Shown here in pieces: positions 9,431-17,863 of a stretch of 64,000 nt of DNA. A program made the translations under genes and the position numbers. Below the pieces are notes generated by a model. That model made no database searches, was not told where the DNA came from, and saw nothing but the letters and a program-made list of their open reading frames with translations. Origin of the DNA: Aquibacillus saliphilus (lineage in GTDB: Bacteria > Bacillota > Bacilli > Bacillales > Amphibacillaceae); assembly GCF_020404745.1 (NCBI RefSeq), contig NZ_JAIZAP010000013.1:62001-126000 (forward strand). Reading direction: 5' to 3'. Within the stretch, counting starts at the first letter, position 1, and each line of letters begins with the position of its first letter.

Positions 9431-9593
9431 ATTTTAATGCGATTACATATGTTAACTATACATAAACATTGTTATAACAGTATTTAAAGGTGACCTAATT
9501 ACTATGCGGTTTGGTCATCCATTTGGAGTGATATTTTAAATTTTCTCCACCGAAACGGAATTGCTTTCAGGAAGTGCTACCTTTTTCTTATTT

Positions 9594-9944
9594 TTATTCA
9601 TCCTTATGTTTGTGCATTCCATGATGCTTATCCCATTTTGGTATAAATCCATCTTCTTCGAGTTTTTTGTGATACTTATCTAAATGGTCTTTCATTTCCT
9701 TCCCATCCGCTTCACTTAACACGCCTAACTCGACATATTTATTGATGACACCAATCCTTTGGTTCATTAAGTCTTCATGAAGTGTTTTTAGTTCAGCTAA
9801 TTGCTGCTTTGTTAGCTCAACCTCATTAAACTCCATTTTCGATTTATGAACGGCTTCTTCCTCAGCTTGAATCTGTGAAGATTCTGCTGTAAGTATCCCG
9901 ATCAAAAGCACTAGGGATAATAATTTAACAATAAATGTTTTCAT
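9594..9944 (-). CDS. Secreted DUF2680 (YckD-like) protein
   Basis: A 116-residue protein with an N-terminal signal peptide (MKTFIVKLLSLVLLIGILTA, cleavage near residues 20-28) and a DUF2680 domain at about residues 45-105 (LTKQQLAELKTLHEDLMNQR and the DKYHKKLEEDGFIPKW end). The C-terminal tail is His/Lys-rich (KHHGMHKHKDE), which might bind metal, though this is only suggestive. Proteins of this family are small exported or cell-surface proteins of unknown function in Bacillaceae. It appears monocistronic. Family call is confident; role is unknown. Confidence 0.8.
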   Translation of the reverse strand: MKTFIVKLLSLVLLIGILTAESSQIQAEEEAVHKSKMEFNEVELTKQQLAELKTLHEDLMNQRIGVINKYVELGVLSEADGKEMKDHLDKYHKKLEEDGFIPKWDKHHGMHKHKDE

Positions 9945-10028
9945 ACTTTCACCCTTTCCAATTTTCTATCCTTAATTTTTACAACTGGAAAGAGTTCTAT
10001 TCATATGAAAGTTATTTCATTTATGCTA

Positions 10029-11027
10029 TTATTTTCGAACATTTACTATCGTCCTACCTTGCGCCTTCGCTTGTAATAGATTAGCTAACGTATCTGGTAA
10101 TTGTTCTAGAGTAATTTCCGTTGAGAGATATTCTTGTAAATATAGAGGCTTTAATTCCGTTGCCATCCTCTGCCATAATTGTTGTCGAAGTGGCAATGGA
10201 CAGTAAGCAGAATCAACTCCAAGTAGAGAAACTCCTCGTAGAATAAATGGAAAAACTGCAGTAGGGACGTCGGTTCCACCAGTTAGACCACTGACCGCAA
10301 CAGCTCCACCATAATCAATTTTACTAAGAATTGACGCTAATGGGTGCCCACCAACTGAATCAACAGCTGCAACCCATTCTTGTTTATCCAGTGCCCTAAT
10401 CTTTTCTTGATAGACATATTCACGCGAGACAACTTCTTTTGCACCAAGTTTATATAAAAAGTCATGTGCGCTTTCTTTACCTGTACTTGCCACAACATGA
10501 TAACCTAATTTATTTAGCATAGCTACCGCCATACTGCCAACTCCACCCGTTGCACCAGTTACTAATACTTTTCCCTTTTCAGTTGTTAAGCCAACTTCTT
10601 CTAAGCGATGGATGGAGAGTGCAGCAGTAAATCCCGCAGTTCCAAATATCATTGATTCCTGTAGTGTCATCCCTTTTGGTAAAGGCACAATCCAGTCTGC
10701 AGGAATAGAGGCATATTCACTATAACCTCCAAAATGTGATACTCCAATCTGGAAACTGGTAGCAATTACTTCGTCACCAGGTTTAAATCTTTTATCCTTG
10801 GATTTAACAACCACACCAGCCAAATCAATTCCCGGAATAAATGGATACTCTTTTACAATTGTGCTGTTTGCTACACTTGCTAATGCATCTTTGTAATTAA
10901 CACTTGAATAGTGAACTTCAATCAATACTTCTGAATCTGGCAATTCTTCCAACGAAAGCTTTTCTACTTGAGCAGAAAACCTCTCTCCGTGTTTATCTAA
11001 ACGGAATGCTTTAAAAGATTCTTTCAT
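10029..11027 (-). CDS. acuI: YhdH/YhfP-family NADPH-dependent quinone oxidoreductase (acrylyl-CoA reductase AcuI-like)
   Basis: A 332-residue zinc-independent medium-chain dehydrogenase/reductase. Visible features are the GroES-like N-domain with SVNYKDALAS and PFIPGIDLAG, and the Rossmann motif TGATGGVGSMAVAMLNKLGYHV at about residues 150-170. The ATG at 11027 has an AGGAGT site; an upstream in-frame TTG/ATG extension of 15 codons would overlap the preceding gene and is less likely. Characterised members reduce acrylyl-CoA or act as quinone/enal reductases; substrate here is not determinable. It follows the YiiX-like gene by 44 bases and may be cotranscribed. Confidence 0.88.
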   Translation of the reverse strand: MKESFKAFRLDKHGERFSAQVEKLSLEELPDSEVLIEVHYSSVNYKDALASVANSTIVKEYPFIPGIDLAGVVVKSKDKRFKPGDEVIATSFQIGVSHFGGYSEYASIPADWIVPLPKGMTLQESMIFGTAGFTAALSIHRLEEVGLTTEKGKVLVTGATGGVGSMAVAMLNKLGYHVVASTGKESAHDFLYKLGAKEVVSREYVYQEKIRALDKQEWVAAVDSVGGHPLASILSKIDYGGAVAVSGLTGGTDVPTAVFPFILRGVSLLGVDSAYCPLPLRQQLWQRMATELKPLYLQEYLSTEITLEQLPDTLANLLQAKAQGRTIVNVRK

Positions 11028-11071
11028 TTTATGTACTCCTTTCAGGTAATTACGTAGTGCAAATTCATGCA

Positions 11072-11833
11072 CTACGTATTAATAACAAACTTAACATCCT
11101 CATGCTGATAAATTAATTCAAAGTCAATATTATCTACTAGATTTGTGTATAGATCTTCTGGCGAGTACCAAAGATAATCGTTCTCTAGCTTGTAGCCTGC
11201 ACCATGAAAGTAGCTTATCCAGATTAATTTAGAGCAATAGATATATTCCCATGGTTCTTCTAATGATTGTGATAAGTTCATTGAAAAAACAGGCTCTTTC
11301 AGTCCTTGCTCTAAATTATCGTTATATTTCGCTAAATAATCCACTGCATATTGTACAGCCGCTTTCCCTTTTTTAGTTGATCTAGGTCTAAATTGTGCAT
11401 GAACAGGATGTTTATCCAGAAATTGTTGGATTGTATCCTTTCGAATTGCAGGATGTCCTCCGGGTGATTCAATTAAGTGTTCCTTATCAACAACGAGTGC
11501 AGAATGGCCCATATAACCTGTCATTAGTTGGTTAAGGTTGTCACTAGCAACCAATATATCTCCTGGTTTAAATTTCCGTTCCCGATTAACCGAATTAAAA
11601 TAGTATTGTTCGCCGATTGCAGTTGGACCATTTCTATCCATCAAATAAGCTACTATCATTAATCTATTAGGTGAAGACCGCTTGTTTGTCTGCAAGTAGA
11701 ATGTATCACCTGTTGTAAAAGTTGCTGCTAATTTGTGATCCAAATAAATTCCTAAATAATCATACGGCAAATTGGTCAGTGTCCTTATTTTGACCAATTC
11801 CCGCTGTTGTTCGACCGAAAAATGCCTCACCAT
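11072..11833 (-). CDS. YiiX/YaeF-like permuted NlpC/P60 (papain-fold) hydrolase
   Basis: A 253-residue protein without a signal peptide. The circularly permuted papain-like core is recognisable by GDILVASD (about residue 90), the histidine in GHSALVVD (about residue 112) and the nucleophile cysteine in YIYCSKLIWISYF near residue 205; the order His before Cys is diagnostic of the permuted YiiX group. Such enzymes act as amidases or peptidases on unknown substrates. The start is taken at the ATG at 11833 with GGGCGGTGG ahead, three codons inside the longest frame. It lies upstream of the reductase gene. Function in the cell is unknown. Confidence 0.7.
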   Translation of the reverse strand: MVRHFSVEQQRELVKIRTLTNLPYDYLGIYLDHKLAATFTTGDTFYLQTNKRSSPNRLMIVAYLMDRNGPTAIGEQYYFNSVNRERKFKPGDILVASDNLNQLMTGYMGHSALVVDKEHLIESPGGHPAIRKDTIQQFLDKHPVHAQFRPRSTKKGKAAVQYAVDYLAKYNDNLEQGLKEPVFSMNLSQSLEEPWEYIYCSKLIWISYFHGAGYKLENDYLWYSPEDLYTNLVDNIDFELIYQHEDVKFVINT

Positions 11834-11889
11834 GATTACCACCGCCCATCATCAATATATTCATAGGCAGTGAAAATTGTTAAAAAGTT

Positions 11890-12528
11890 TTAACTTACTT
11901 TTTTACGAGTCACCTTTTCTTTAATTGCTACAAACCACTTTGCTTTGTATATTAAATCAAACGCTGTACTTATAATTATTCCATGGAGGACAACTCCTAA
12001 AATAGTTAAAATTACGATGATTATATGGCCAAACGTTGTCGTTGGATCAAAGTCACTTTGACCGAAGAATATTAATGACATTAGACTACTAAGTAATGCC
12101 TGCCAATAACTGGTCAGAGATGGTTCGACTAAGTACAGTGGAAAGATTAAAATAAATACGATAACACCAGTTACTACTAGAACTAACCGGATATGCCGTT
12201 TTTTTAGAACTTTAATGAATGGCATCGTATAATACTTAGTGATTGTTTTTAATCTCAACAAGTGTAATAGCCGGGCAATTCTAGCCATTTGGAACAGAGC
12301 ATCCAAAGGAATTACAGCAATTACTAACAATGGATTGCTTTTAATAAATTTCCACTTATTTTCACTTCGGTATAGGCGATAGATAAAATCGATAAAAAAG
12401 ATACCCCAGGTAAACCAGACTATATAACTATCGTAGCCTGTATTATTCCATAATGTTGCGACTGATAGGGCAGCCAACAGAATCATGAATAGTTCATAAA
12501 TTGTTTGCTTATTAACTGAAAATTTCAT
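11890..12528 (-). CDS. Voltage-gated-like ion channel protein with degenerate selectivity filter
   Basis: A 212-residue membrane protein organised like a six-helix voltage-gated potassium channel: hydrophobic segments S1-S3, an S4-like segment with regularly spaced arginines (ARIARLLHLLRLK, about residues 84-96), then S5, a pore loop and S6. The pore loop reads FFGQSDFDPTTTFG, aligning with the canonical TVGYGDxxPTTxxG, so the GYG filter is replaced by GQS. The ATG at 12528 follows a GAGAGGG site; a longer frame from 12576 lacks one. It may be a non-selective or regulatory channel relative. The gene appears to stand alone. Confidence 0.7.
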   Translation of the reverse strand: MKFSVNKQTIYELFMILLAALSVATLWNNTGYDSYIVWFTWGIFFIDFIYRLYRSENKWKFIKSNPLLVIAVIPLDALFQMARIARLLHLLRLKTITKYYTMPFIKVLKKRHIRLVLVVTGVIVFILIFPLYLVEPSLTSYWQALLSSLMSLIFFGQSDFDPTTTFGHIIIVILTILGVVLHGIIISTAFDLIYKAKWFVAIKEKVTRKKVS

Positions 12529-12771
12529 ATATACCCTCTCCAACAGATTACACTTCTTATGCATCTCTTTACACAAATATAATATGGTTCCATTATAAAT
12601 AAGTATCCGCAGTATTAACAGTTAAGATATTTATCATTATGGAATTATCTATGAACTACAATGGAATATAACGATTCAACAATCCAAAAATTGTTTGTTT
12701 ATCTAGTCTACTAAACATTCCTATCATTTCAATCAGTATGATTAGTAGTAATAGTCTTTCAATCACCTAAA

Positions 12772-12809
12772 AAAGTAGTGCTCCTAAATATTTAGAAGCA
12801 CTACTTTTA
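12772..12809 (-). terminator. Terminator of the queF-yhhQ operon
   Basis: The stem AAAAGTAGTGCT/AGCACTACTTTT with a 14-nt loop lies directly after the yhhQ stop codon; A and T runs on both sides make it bidirectional. Confidence 0.85.
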
Positions 12810-13448
12810 TTAAGATACGTTCATTTCAGAAGTATACAGTTGACTACCTTTTTCACGCTTAGCCAGCTTAACTAACAAGTAAGTGATTGGCGTGTCGACA
12901 ACAGCTACGATGAATTTGAAAACGTACTGAGTCGCAATCATTCCAAGTAATACTGATGTCGGTACTGTTCCCAAAAAGGCAATTGTTATAAAAATACTTG
13001 TATCAATCAATTGGCTAGTCATCGTAGACAGATTGTTCCTTAACCATAGTTTCTTTTCGCCGTGTTTTTCTTTTAGGCGATGAAATATAGAGACATCTAA
13101 GTTTTGACTAACGACGTATGCCGCTAAACTAGCAAGCATGACACGGAAGCTACCACCAAGAATAGTTTCAAACTCGGCTTGCAAGCCAAATACTGGTGCT
13201 GCCGGTAGTTGTATAGCAATAAATACAAATAACAGCGCAACAACTTGAGTAATGAATCCTGCTTGCACAGTTTTTCTGGCAGCTTCTTTTCCGTAAACTT
13301 CACCAATAACATCAGAAACTAAATAGGTAATGACGTAAACAACTGCAGCAGCAGGTAACATAAACTCACCAATACTAAATAGTTTCACACCTAAAATATT
13401 TGATACAATCAATAAACCTACAAATAACGCATTTAAATAAATAAACAT
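12810..13448 (-). CDS. yhhQ: Queuosine precursor transporter YhhQ (DUF165)
   Basis: A 212-residue integral membrane protein with about six hydrophobic segments. Conserved DUF165/YhhQ motifs are visible: ANxLGVKLF-like N-terminus (SNILGVKLFSIG), YLVSDVIGEVYGKEAAR at about residues 42-58, and SQLIDTSIFITIAF near 146. YhhQ of E. coli imports preQ0/preQ1. Here it is the second gene of a preQ1-riboswitch operon, 46 bp after queF, which strongly supports queuosine precursor uptake as its role. Regulation by the preQ1 leader at 14034-14125 means transport should fall when preQ1 is plentiful. Confidence 0.92.
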   Translation of the reverse strand: MFIYLNALFVGLLIVSNILGVKLFSIGEFMLPAAAVVYVITYLVSDVIGEVYGKEAARKTVQAGFITQVVALLFVFIAIQLPAAPVFGLQAEFETILGGSFRVMLASLAAYVVSQNLDVSIFHRLKEKHGEKKLWLRNNLSTMTSQLIDTSIFITIAFLGTVPTSVLLGMIATQYVFKFIVAVVDTPITYLLVKLAKREKGSQLYTSEMNVS

Positions 13449-13493
13449 TTATTTTCCTCCCCATCCCTTTCGGAGAAATCCTCTGCTAACCCT

Positions 13494-13991
13494 CTACCTA
13501 TTATCAATTTTTTCAGGATACATATCGTGATTCATCATTCGGTGATCTGCCATTTGTTCAAATTTCGTACCTGGTTTACCATAATTACAGTAAGGATCAA
13601 TAGATATTCCACCACGAGGAGTGAATTTGCCCCATACCTCAATATAGCGCGGGTCCATTAACTCGATTAAATCATTCATTATTATATTCATGCTGTCTTC
13701 ATGAAAATCACCATGATTTCTGAAGCTAAATAAATATAGTTTCAATGCTTTACTTTCCACCATCTTTTGATCCGGGATATAGCTTATATATACAACTCCA
13801 AAATCAGGCTGGCCTGTTTTTGGGCATAGTGTTGTGAATTCAGGGCAATTAAATTTTACAAAGTAATCCCTGTTCGGATGTTTGTTATCAAATGCTTCTA
13901 AAACCTCTGGTGCATAGTCAAAAGAATATGTTGTTCCTTGACTACCTAGTAGCGAGAGGTCTTTAAGATCTTCATCTTTTCTTCCTGGCAT
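13494..13991 (-). CDS. queF: NADPH-dependent 7-cyano-7-deazaguanine (preQ0) reductase
   Basis: A 165-residue unimodular (T-fold) QueF that reduces preQ0 to preQ1 in queuosine biosynthesis. The covalent-thioimide cysteine is in [12 protein letters not shown] (about residue 55) and the following aspartate is the proton donor; the QueF signature [21 protein letters not shown]-type region (cited by its ends ESKAL and GDFHED) is at about 78-100. The ATG has a strong AAAGGGAGGT site. It is the first gene of a two-gene operon with yhhQ and is preceded by a preQ1-I riboswitch with terminator. The other que genes are not in this window. Confidence 0.96.
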   Translation of the reverse strand: MPGRKDEDLKDLSLLGSQGTTYSFDYAPEVLEAFDNKHPNRDYFVKFNCPEFTTLCPKTGQPDFGVVYISYIPDQKMVESKALKLYLFSFRNHGDFHEDSMNIIMNDLIELMDPRYIEVWGKFTPRGGISIDPYCNYGKPGTKFEQMADHRMMNHDMYPEKIDNR

Positions 13992-14033
13992 GGTATTTTA
14001 CCTCCCTTTATATAGTTACTATTTACGATAGAC

Positions 14034-14068
14034 AAACAAAAAGACCACGCCCCCTAAGGGACATAGTC
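14034..14068 (-). terminator. Riboswitch-controlled terminator of queF-yhhQ
   Basis: GACTATGTCCC pairs fully (with G-U pairs) with GGGGCGTGGTC around a TTAG loop, followed by TTTTTGTTTG. The alternative pairing CTAAGGACATA with TATGTCCCTTAG (14054-14093) is an antiterminator that shares bases with both the aptamer tail and the terminator. Confidence 0.88.
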
Positions 14069-14085
14069 TATAGATCACATAATAT

Positions 14086-14125
14086 GTCCTTAGTTTTTTA
14101 TAGAGGGTTTAAGCTAAGAACCTCT
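14086..14125 (-). promoter_or_regulatory. preQ1-I riboswitch aptamer
   Basis: Read on the minus strand the leader contains AGAGGTTC, a loop, ACCCTCT, the A-rich run TAAAAAAC and the TAAGGA tail, which is the class I preQ1 aptamer nearly base for base as in the B. subtilis queC leader. The tail that forms the pseudoknot is also the 5' strand of the antiterminator, so preQ1 binding should favour the terminator at 14034-14068 and switch off queF-yhhQ. Confidence 0.95.
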
Positions 14126-14157
14126 GCTACATATGTGTAATTTATAATACTCGATTT

Positions 14158-14186
14158 ATTATATAGATGGTCAATCTAGATGTCAA
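14158..14186 (-). promoter_or_regulatory. Consensus sigma-A promoter of the queF-yhhQ operon
   Basis: On the minus strand TTGACA (14186-14181) and TATAAT (14163-14158) are separated by exactly 17 bases. Both hexamers are perfect, so expression should depend mainly on the downstream riboswitch. Confidence 0.9.
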
Positions 14187-14268
14187 TCAATTTTCTAGTG
14201 ACACCATCACATTTCATAAAATGTTAGAATAGTAATAACAACTCTAAAGGTAAAGGAGGGTGCATTCT

Positions 14269-15066
14269 ATGTATATGATTGATTACCACCATCATACTGA
14301 TAATTCATTTGACTCAAGAGCAAGAATGGAGGATGTTTGCCAGCATGCTGCCTGGAAAGGGATTAAAGAGATTTGTTTCACCGAGCATTACTCCGTCAAT
14401 CCCTTAGCCCCAACTTATGGGCACATGGATTTCAATAGATATTTCGGACACATAAATGATTGCCGAGAAAAATATCAAAACTCGCTTATAATTAAAGCTG
14501 GTATCGAATTATGTGAGCCACATTTAATGAAGGATGAATATAACGAGGCTCTATTAAATAAAGAATTTGACTTTGTTCTTGGTTCAGTACACAACGTCGA
14601 CAATCAAAAATTACGGATTTACTTGAAAGATAAATCAGCATATGATGCTTATTCTGGTTATTTTAATGAATTGTATCAATTAGTATCTCATGCAGATATA
14701 GATATTCTTGCACATTTTGATTTAATGAAACGGTATGCCGTTAAAACTATCGGCAATTACCCATTTACTAGTTTCAAAGACTTAATTGCAGCTATCCTAG
14801 AAAAAGGAATTGAGAGAGGGATTGGAATTGAAATCAACACCTCTGGTTTAAACAGTAGACTGCTAGGAGAAACCTTACCTTCACTTGAAGTACTCAAACT
14901 CTATAAGGATCTTGGTGGTGAATTGCTTACTATTGGATCCGACTCACACCGAGCGAACACGGTTGGTTCATACATGGATGACGCTATCCTATTAGCAAAA
15001 CAAGCTGGTTTCACTCATTTATATATTTATGACAAAAGGAAACCTACAGCAATTGAGATTAATTGA
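14269..15066 (+). CDS. PHP-domain phosphatase, HisJ-like histidinol-phosphatase family
   Basis: A 265-residue PHP-family metal-dependent phosphoesterase. Metal ligands are visible in order: DYHHHTDNSFD at the N-terminus, FTEHYS near residue 45, the GIELCEP glutamate near 85, GSVHN near 110, AHFD near 150 and GSDSHR near 230. HisJ enzymes dephosphorylate L-histidinol phosphate, but no other his genes are nearby, so another phosphoester substrate is possible. The ATG at 14269 is eight bases from the AAAGGAGGG site; an upstream GTG at 14260 overlaps that site and is rejected. It is divergent from queF and ends at a terminator. Confidence 0.82.
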   Translation: MYMIDYHHHTDNSFDSRARMEDVCQHAAWKGIKEICFTEHYSVNPLAPTYGHMDFNRYFGHINDCREKYQNSLIIKAGIELCEPHLMKDEYNEALLNKEFDFVLGSVHNVDNQKLRIYLKDKSAYDAYSGYFNELYQLVSHADIDILAHFDLMKRYAVKTIGNYPFTSFKDLIAAILEKGIERGIGIEINTSGLNSRLLGETLPSLEVLKLYKDLGGELLTIGSDSHRANTVGSYMDDAILLAKQAGFTHLYIYDKRKPTAIEIN

Positions 15067-15088
15067 AATCATTCGTTATTAATAAATA

Positions 15089-15125
15089 AAAGTGAGCCAA
15101 TACAGAAATTGTACTGACTCACTTT
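15089..15125 (+). terminator. Terminator after the PHP gene
   Basis: An 8-bp stem AAAGTGAG/CTCACTTT closes a longer imperfect hairpin and is followed by CTTGT. It lies just inside the start of the repeat element at 15134. Confidence 0.6.
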
Positions 15126-15133
15126 CTTGTCGC

Positions 15134-15572
15134 AGTTGATAGAAACTGCGACGTAACTGCTATGTTGATTTCCGCTCCGGACAGTCGCTTTCCGCGGGCA
15201 ACGCTTCAACTTCCTCGGAAGAAAACCGCTTCCTGCGGGATTTTCAGCTGCTCCTGCGGTTACTCGTCGCACGAAGAGCTTTGTTGCTTTTCCCGCAGGA
15301 GTCGACTGCCCTCTGCTCCAAACAACTAGTTATTGTGTAAATCAATCAAGAGATTTCAATTGACAAACCACATTAAAAGCGGAGGAAATACACGAAGACT
15401 CCTGCGGGAGGAAAGGCATAGATGAGACCCCGCAGTGCGAAGCGCGAGGAGGCTCAGCAGCCACCCGCGGAAAGCGAAGTGTATTGCCGCAGCGCTGACA
15501 TAGCACTCATCTTATAAAGAATATAAATGGAAATCTACTCAGTAGTTACGTCGGAGTCTATAGTTTTGAGTC
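15134..15572 (+). repeat. Palindrome-rich dispersed element, copy 1 (MITE-like)
   Basis: A GC-rich 439-bp element without coding capacity. Its ends carry imperfect terminal inverted repeats: the left end has GATAGAAACTGCGACGTAAC and the right end, read in reverse, CTATAGACTCCGACGTAACT, both continuing to a GATTTCC-like inner edge. Inside are several short palindromes such as CTCCTGCGGGAG. It is nearly identical, in inverted orientation, to copy 2 at 28996-29435, and shares its right half with copy 3. It ends about 70 bp from the purU stop. Confidence 0.85.
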
Positions 15573-15640
15573 AAAAAGCAGCAACTATTTTTGGTGAGAC
15601 GAGTAACCGCAGTCCCGATCAGGTTAGAAAACAGCCTTAT

Positions 15641-16540
15641 TTAAAATACAATCGTTTTATTTCGATCAACAATAATTCGATCCTCAAGATGCCATTTAAG
15701 CGCTCTTGCTAACACACTACGTTCAATTGATTGACCAATTTTCTTCATATCAGCAGCATTATCCTTATGATTGACCCGACTTATATCCTGTTCAATAATA
15801 GGACCTTCATCTAAATCGTTCGTTACATAGTGAGATGTAGCTCCAATTAGTTTAACACCTCTGTTATATGCACGCTCATATGGTTTTGCACCGATAAATG
15901 CTGGTAAAAATGAATGATGGATATTGATAATATAATTCTCATGTTTAGCGACAAAATTTGGCGTTAGAATTTGCATGTATCTAGCCAACACAATCACGTC
16001 AACATCGTATTGTTCTAACAACTGCAATTGCTTTTGTTCTACTTCTTCTCTAATGTCTTTATTTGCCGGAATATAATAATAAGGAATTCCTAAAGATTCA
16101 ACCATTTCTTTAGAAGTTTCATGATTACTTATTACCAGGGAAATATCAGCCATTAAATCTCCACTTTGCCACTCCCACAACAACTCTAATAAACAGTGAG
16201 GTTCTTTAGAAACAAAAATCGCCATCTTCTTCACTTCAAATACATATGTGAATTTCCAATCCATATCAAATTCGTTAGCAATTAATTGAAAATCTGTTTC
16301 GATTTGATCAACCTTATCCTTCAAATCCGGGCACTCAAATTCAATTCGAATGAAGAATTCGCCACCTGCTGGGTCTGTAGTATATTGGCTTGACTCAATA
16401 ATATTAGCATCGTGATCATATAGAAACTTTGATACAGTTGAGACAATTCCCGGTTGGTCAGGGCAATTAATTAATAACCTAGCCCTATTCTTATTCCGTT
16501 CTTTAAAATTATTAATTTTTTCTTGTATATATGCCTTCAT
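15641..16540 (-). CDS. purU: Formyltetrahydrofolate deformylase
   Basis: A 299-residue enzyme hydrolysing 10-formyltetrahydrofolate to formate and tetrahydrofolate, balancing one-carbon pools. An N-terminal ACT domain (RARLLINCPDQPGIVSTVSKF, cited by RARLLIN and DQPGIV) covers about residues 18-95, followed by a formyltransferase-fold catalytic domain with ILTPNFVAKHENYIINIHHS (HxSLLP-like IHHSFLPAF) and the catalytic aspartate in TNDLDEGPIIEQD. ATG with an AGAGGGATTAAG leader. It is monocistronic; the 3' end is close to the repeat element, which may supply termination. Confidence 0.93.
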   Translation of the reverse strand: MKAYIQEKINNFKERNKNRARLLINCPDQPGIVSTVSKFLYDHDANIIESSQYTTDPAGGEFFIRIEFECPDLKDKVDQIETDFQLIANEFDMDWKFTYVFEVKKMAIFVSKEPHCLLELLWEWQSGDLMADISLVISNHETSKEMVESLGIPYYYIPANKDIREEVEQKQLQLLEQYDVDVIVLARYMQILTPNFVAKHENYIINIHHSFLPAFIGAKPYERAYNRGVKLIGATSHYVTNDLDEGPIIEQDISRVNHKDNAADMKKIGQSIERSVLARALKWHLEDRIIVDRNKTIVF

Positions 16541-16635
16541 CTTAATCCCTCTTTATTTAATTAGTAAGTCTATCTACCTTATGCTATTTTTCGACGATAT
16601 TCAAGTTAAGCATTATCATAATTCTCGTTTAACAC

Positions 16636-16665
16636 GCAAAAATTCGAGCACTGTCGCTCGAATTT
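16636..16665 (-). terminator. Terminator of the argCJBD operon
   Basis: The stem AATTCGAGC/GCTCGAATT with a 6-nt loop and a following TTTTGCG on the minus strand lies 8 bases after the argD stop. It shows that carAB and argF, which follow argD in B. subtilis, are not part of this operon. Confidence 0.85.
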
Positions 16666-16672
16666 AGCTTTA

Positions 16673-17863
16673 CTACGATTGATTAATTATCGCTTCGAAT
16701 GCTAGTAAAAACTGATCTACTTCATCTTTTGTAGTCGTTAGTGGAGGAAGAATTCTTACTACATTAGGTCCAGCAACAAGAATTAACAAATTGTATTTTT
16801 CTCTTGCTTTTGTTACGTAGTCAATTGCCTTTCCCTTAACAACTATACCTACAAGTAGTCCCTTACCTCGGACGTCATCAATTTGTTCGTATTTTTCTTT
16901 TAGTGACTCTAGTTTTTGGAAAAGATATTCGCCCATTTTCTTTGCATTAGATAAAATATCCTGCTCCAATATATACGATATTGTCGCTGAACCAGCTGTA
17001 GTTGCGACCGGATTGCCACCAAATGTACTACCATGTGATCCAGGGCCAAATGCTGCCGCTACTTTTTCTTTGGCAATCACAGCACCGATTGGAATACCAC
17101 TGCCTAAGCCTTTTGCTAAACTAATCACATCTGGCTCAATCCCATATTGTTGGTAAGCAAACAATGTCCCTGTTCGTCCAACACCTGTTTGGATTTCATC
17201 TACCATTAAAAGAATGTCTCGCTCTTTACACAGAGCCGCTAACTGATTTATCCATTCTTGATCAGCAGGAATAACTCCACCTTCACCTTGAACAAGCTCT
17301 AGTAAGACAGCACATGTATTCGTTTCAACCAATGAATGAAGCGCCTCTTTGTCATTAAAGGGTAAATAGCGAAACCCTGGCATTAGCGGCGCAAATCCTT
17401 GTTGAATCTTTTCCTGGGCAGTGGCCGCCAGTGTAGCTAATGTTCTACCGTGAAATGAATTACTAAAGGTGACGATTTCGTGCCGCTCTGTTCCTTTAAC
17501 CTGTTGTGCATACTTTCTAGCTAGTTTAATCGCTGCTTCGTTTGCCTCAGCACCACTATTGCAAAAAAATACTTGATCACCACAGCTATTTTGGACAAGC
17601 TGTTCGGCTAATTTTTTCTGTGAAGGGATTTCATATAAATTGGAGCAATGCCAGAGCTCTTGCAATTGATTTTCAACCTGTTGTTTTACGAATTCAGGCG
17701 TATGACCCAAATTGCATGTGGCAATTCCTGAAGTGAAATCTAAGAATTTTTGATTCTTATCGTCAAAGACAAAACTCCCTTTTCCTTTAACAAGTGTTAA
17801 AGGAAAACGATTGTACGTATGCATCACCGGATCAATTGTAGTTTGGAATTTAGTTTCAGACAT
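16673..17863 (-). CDS. argD: Acetylornithine aminotransferase
   Basis: A 396-residue class III PLP aminotransferase that converts N-acetylglutamate semialdehyde to N-acetylornithine in arginine synthesis. Visible motifs: TSGIATCNLGH near residue 45, the PLP-phosphate region NSGAEANEAAIKLARK near 102, the cofactor aspartate in LLMVDEIQTGVGRTG near 215 and the PLP lysine in SLAKGLGSGIPIGA near 243. The length is normal. Its start overlaps the argB end by 8 bases, indicating translational coupling. Last gene of argCJBD, followed by a terminator. Confidence 0.95.
   Translation of the reverse strand: MSETKFQTTIDPVMHTYNRFPLTLVKGKGSFVFDDKNQKFLDFTSGIATCNLGHTPEFVKQQVENQLQELWHCSNLYEIPSQKKLAEQLVQNSCGDQVFFCNSGAEANEAAIKLARKYAQQVKGTERHEIVTFSNSFHGRTLATLAATAQEKIQQGFAPLMPGFRYLPFNDKEALHSLVETNTCAVLLELVQGEGGVIPADQEWINQLAALCKERDILLMVDEIQTGVGRTGTLFAYQQYGIEPDVISLAKGLGSGIPIGAVIAKEKVAAAFGPGSHGSTFGGNPVATTAGSATISYILEQDILSNAKKMGEYLFQKLESLKEKYEQIDDVRGKGLLVGIVVKGKAIDYVTKAREKYNLLILVAGPNVVRILPPLTTTKDEVDQFLLAFEAIINQS

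Noticed and set aside
15069-15272. 67-residue frame in repeat copy 1 (and equivalents at 29229-29482)
   Set aside because: It lies wholly within the palindrome-rich repeat, has no ribosome binding site, and the same translation reappears wherever the repeat does.
16541-16672. Purine riboswitch or T-box upstream of purU
   Set aside because: No guanine-aptamer core and no TGGNACCGCG T-box signature could be found.
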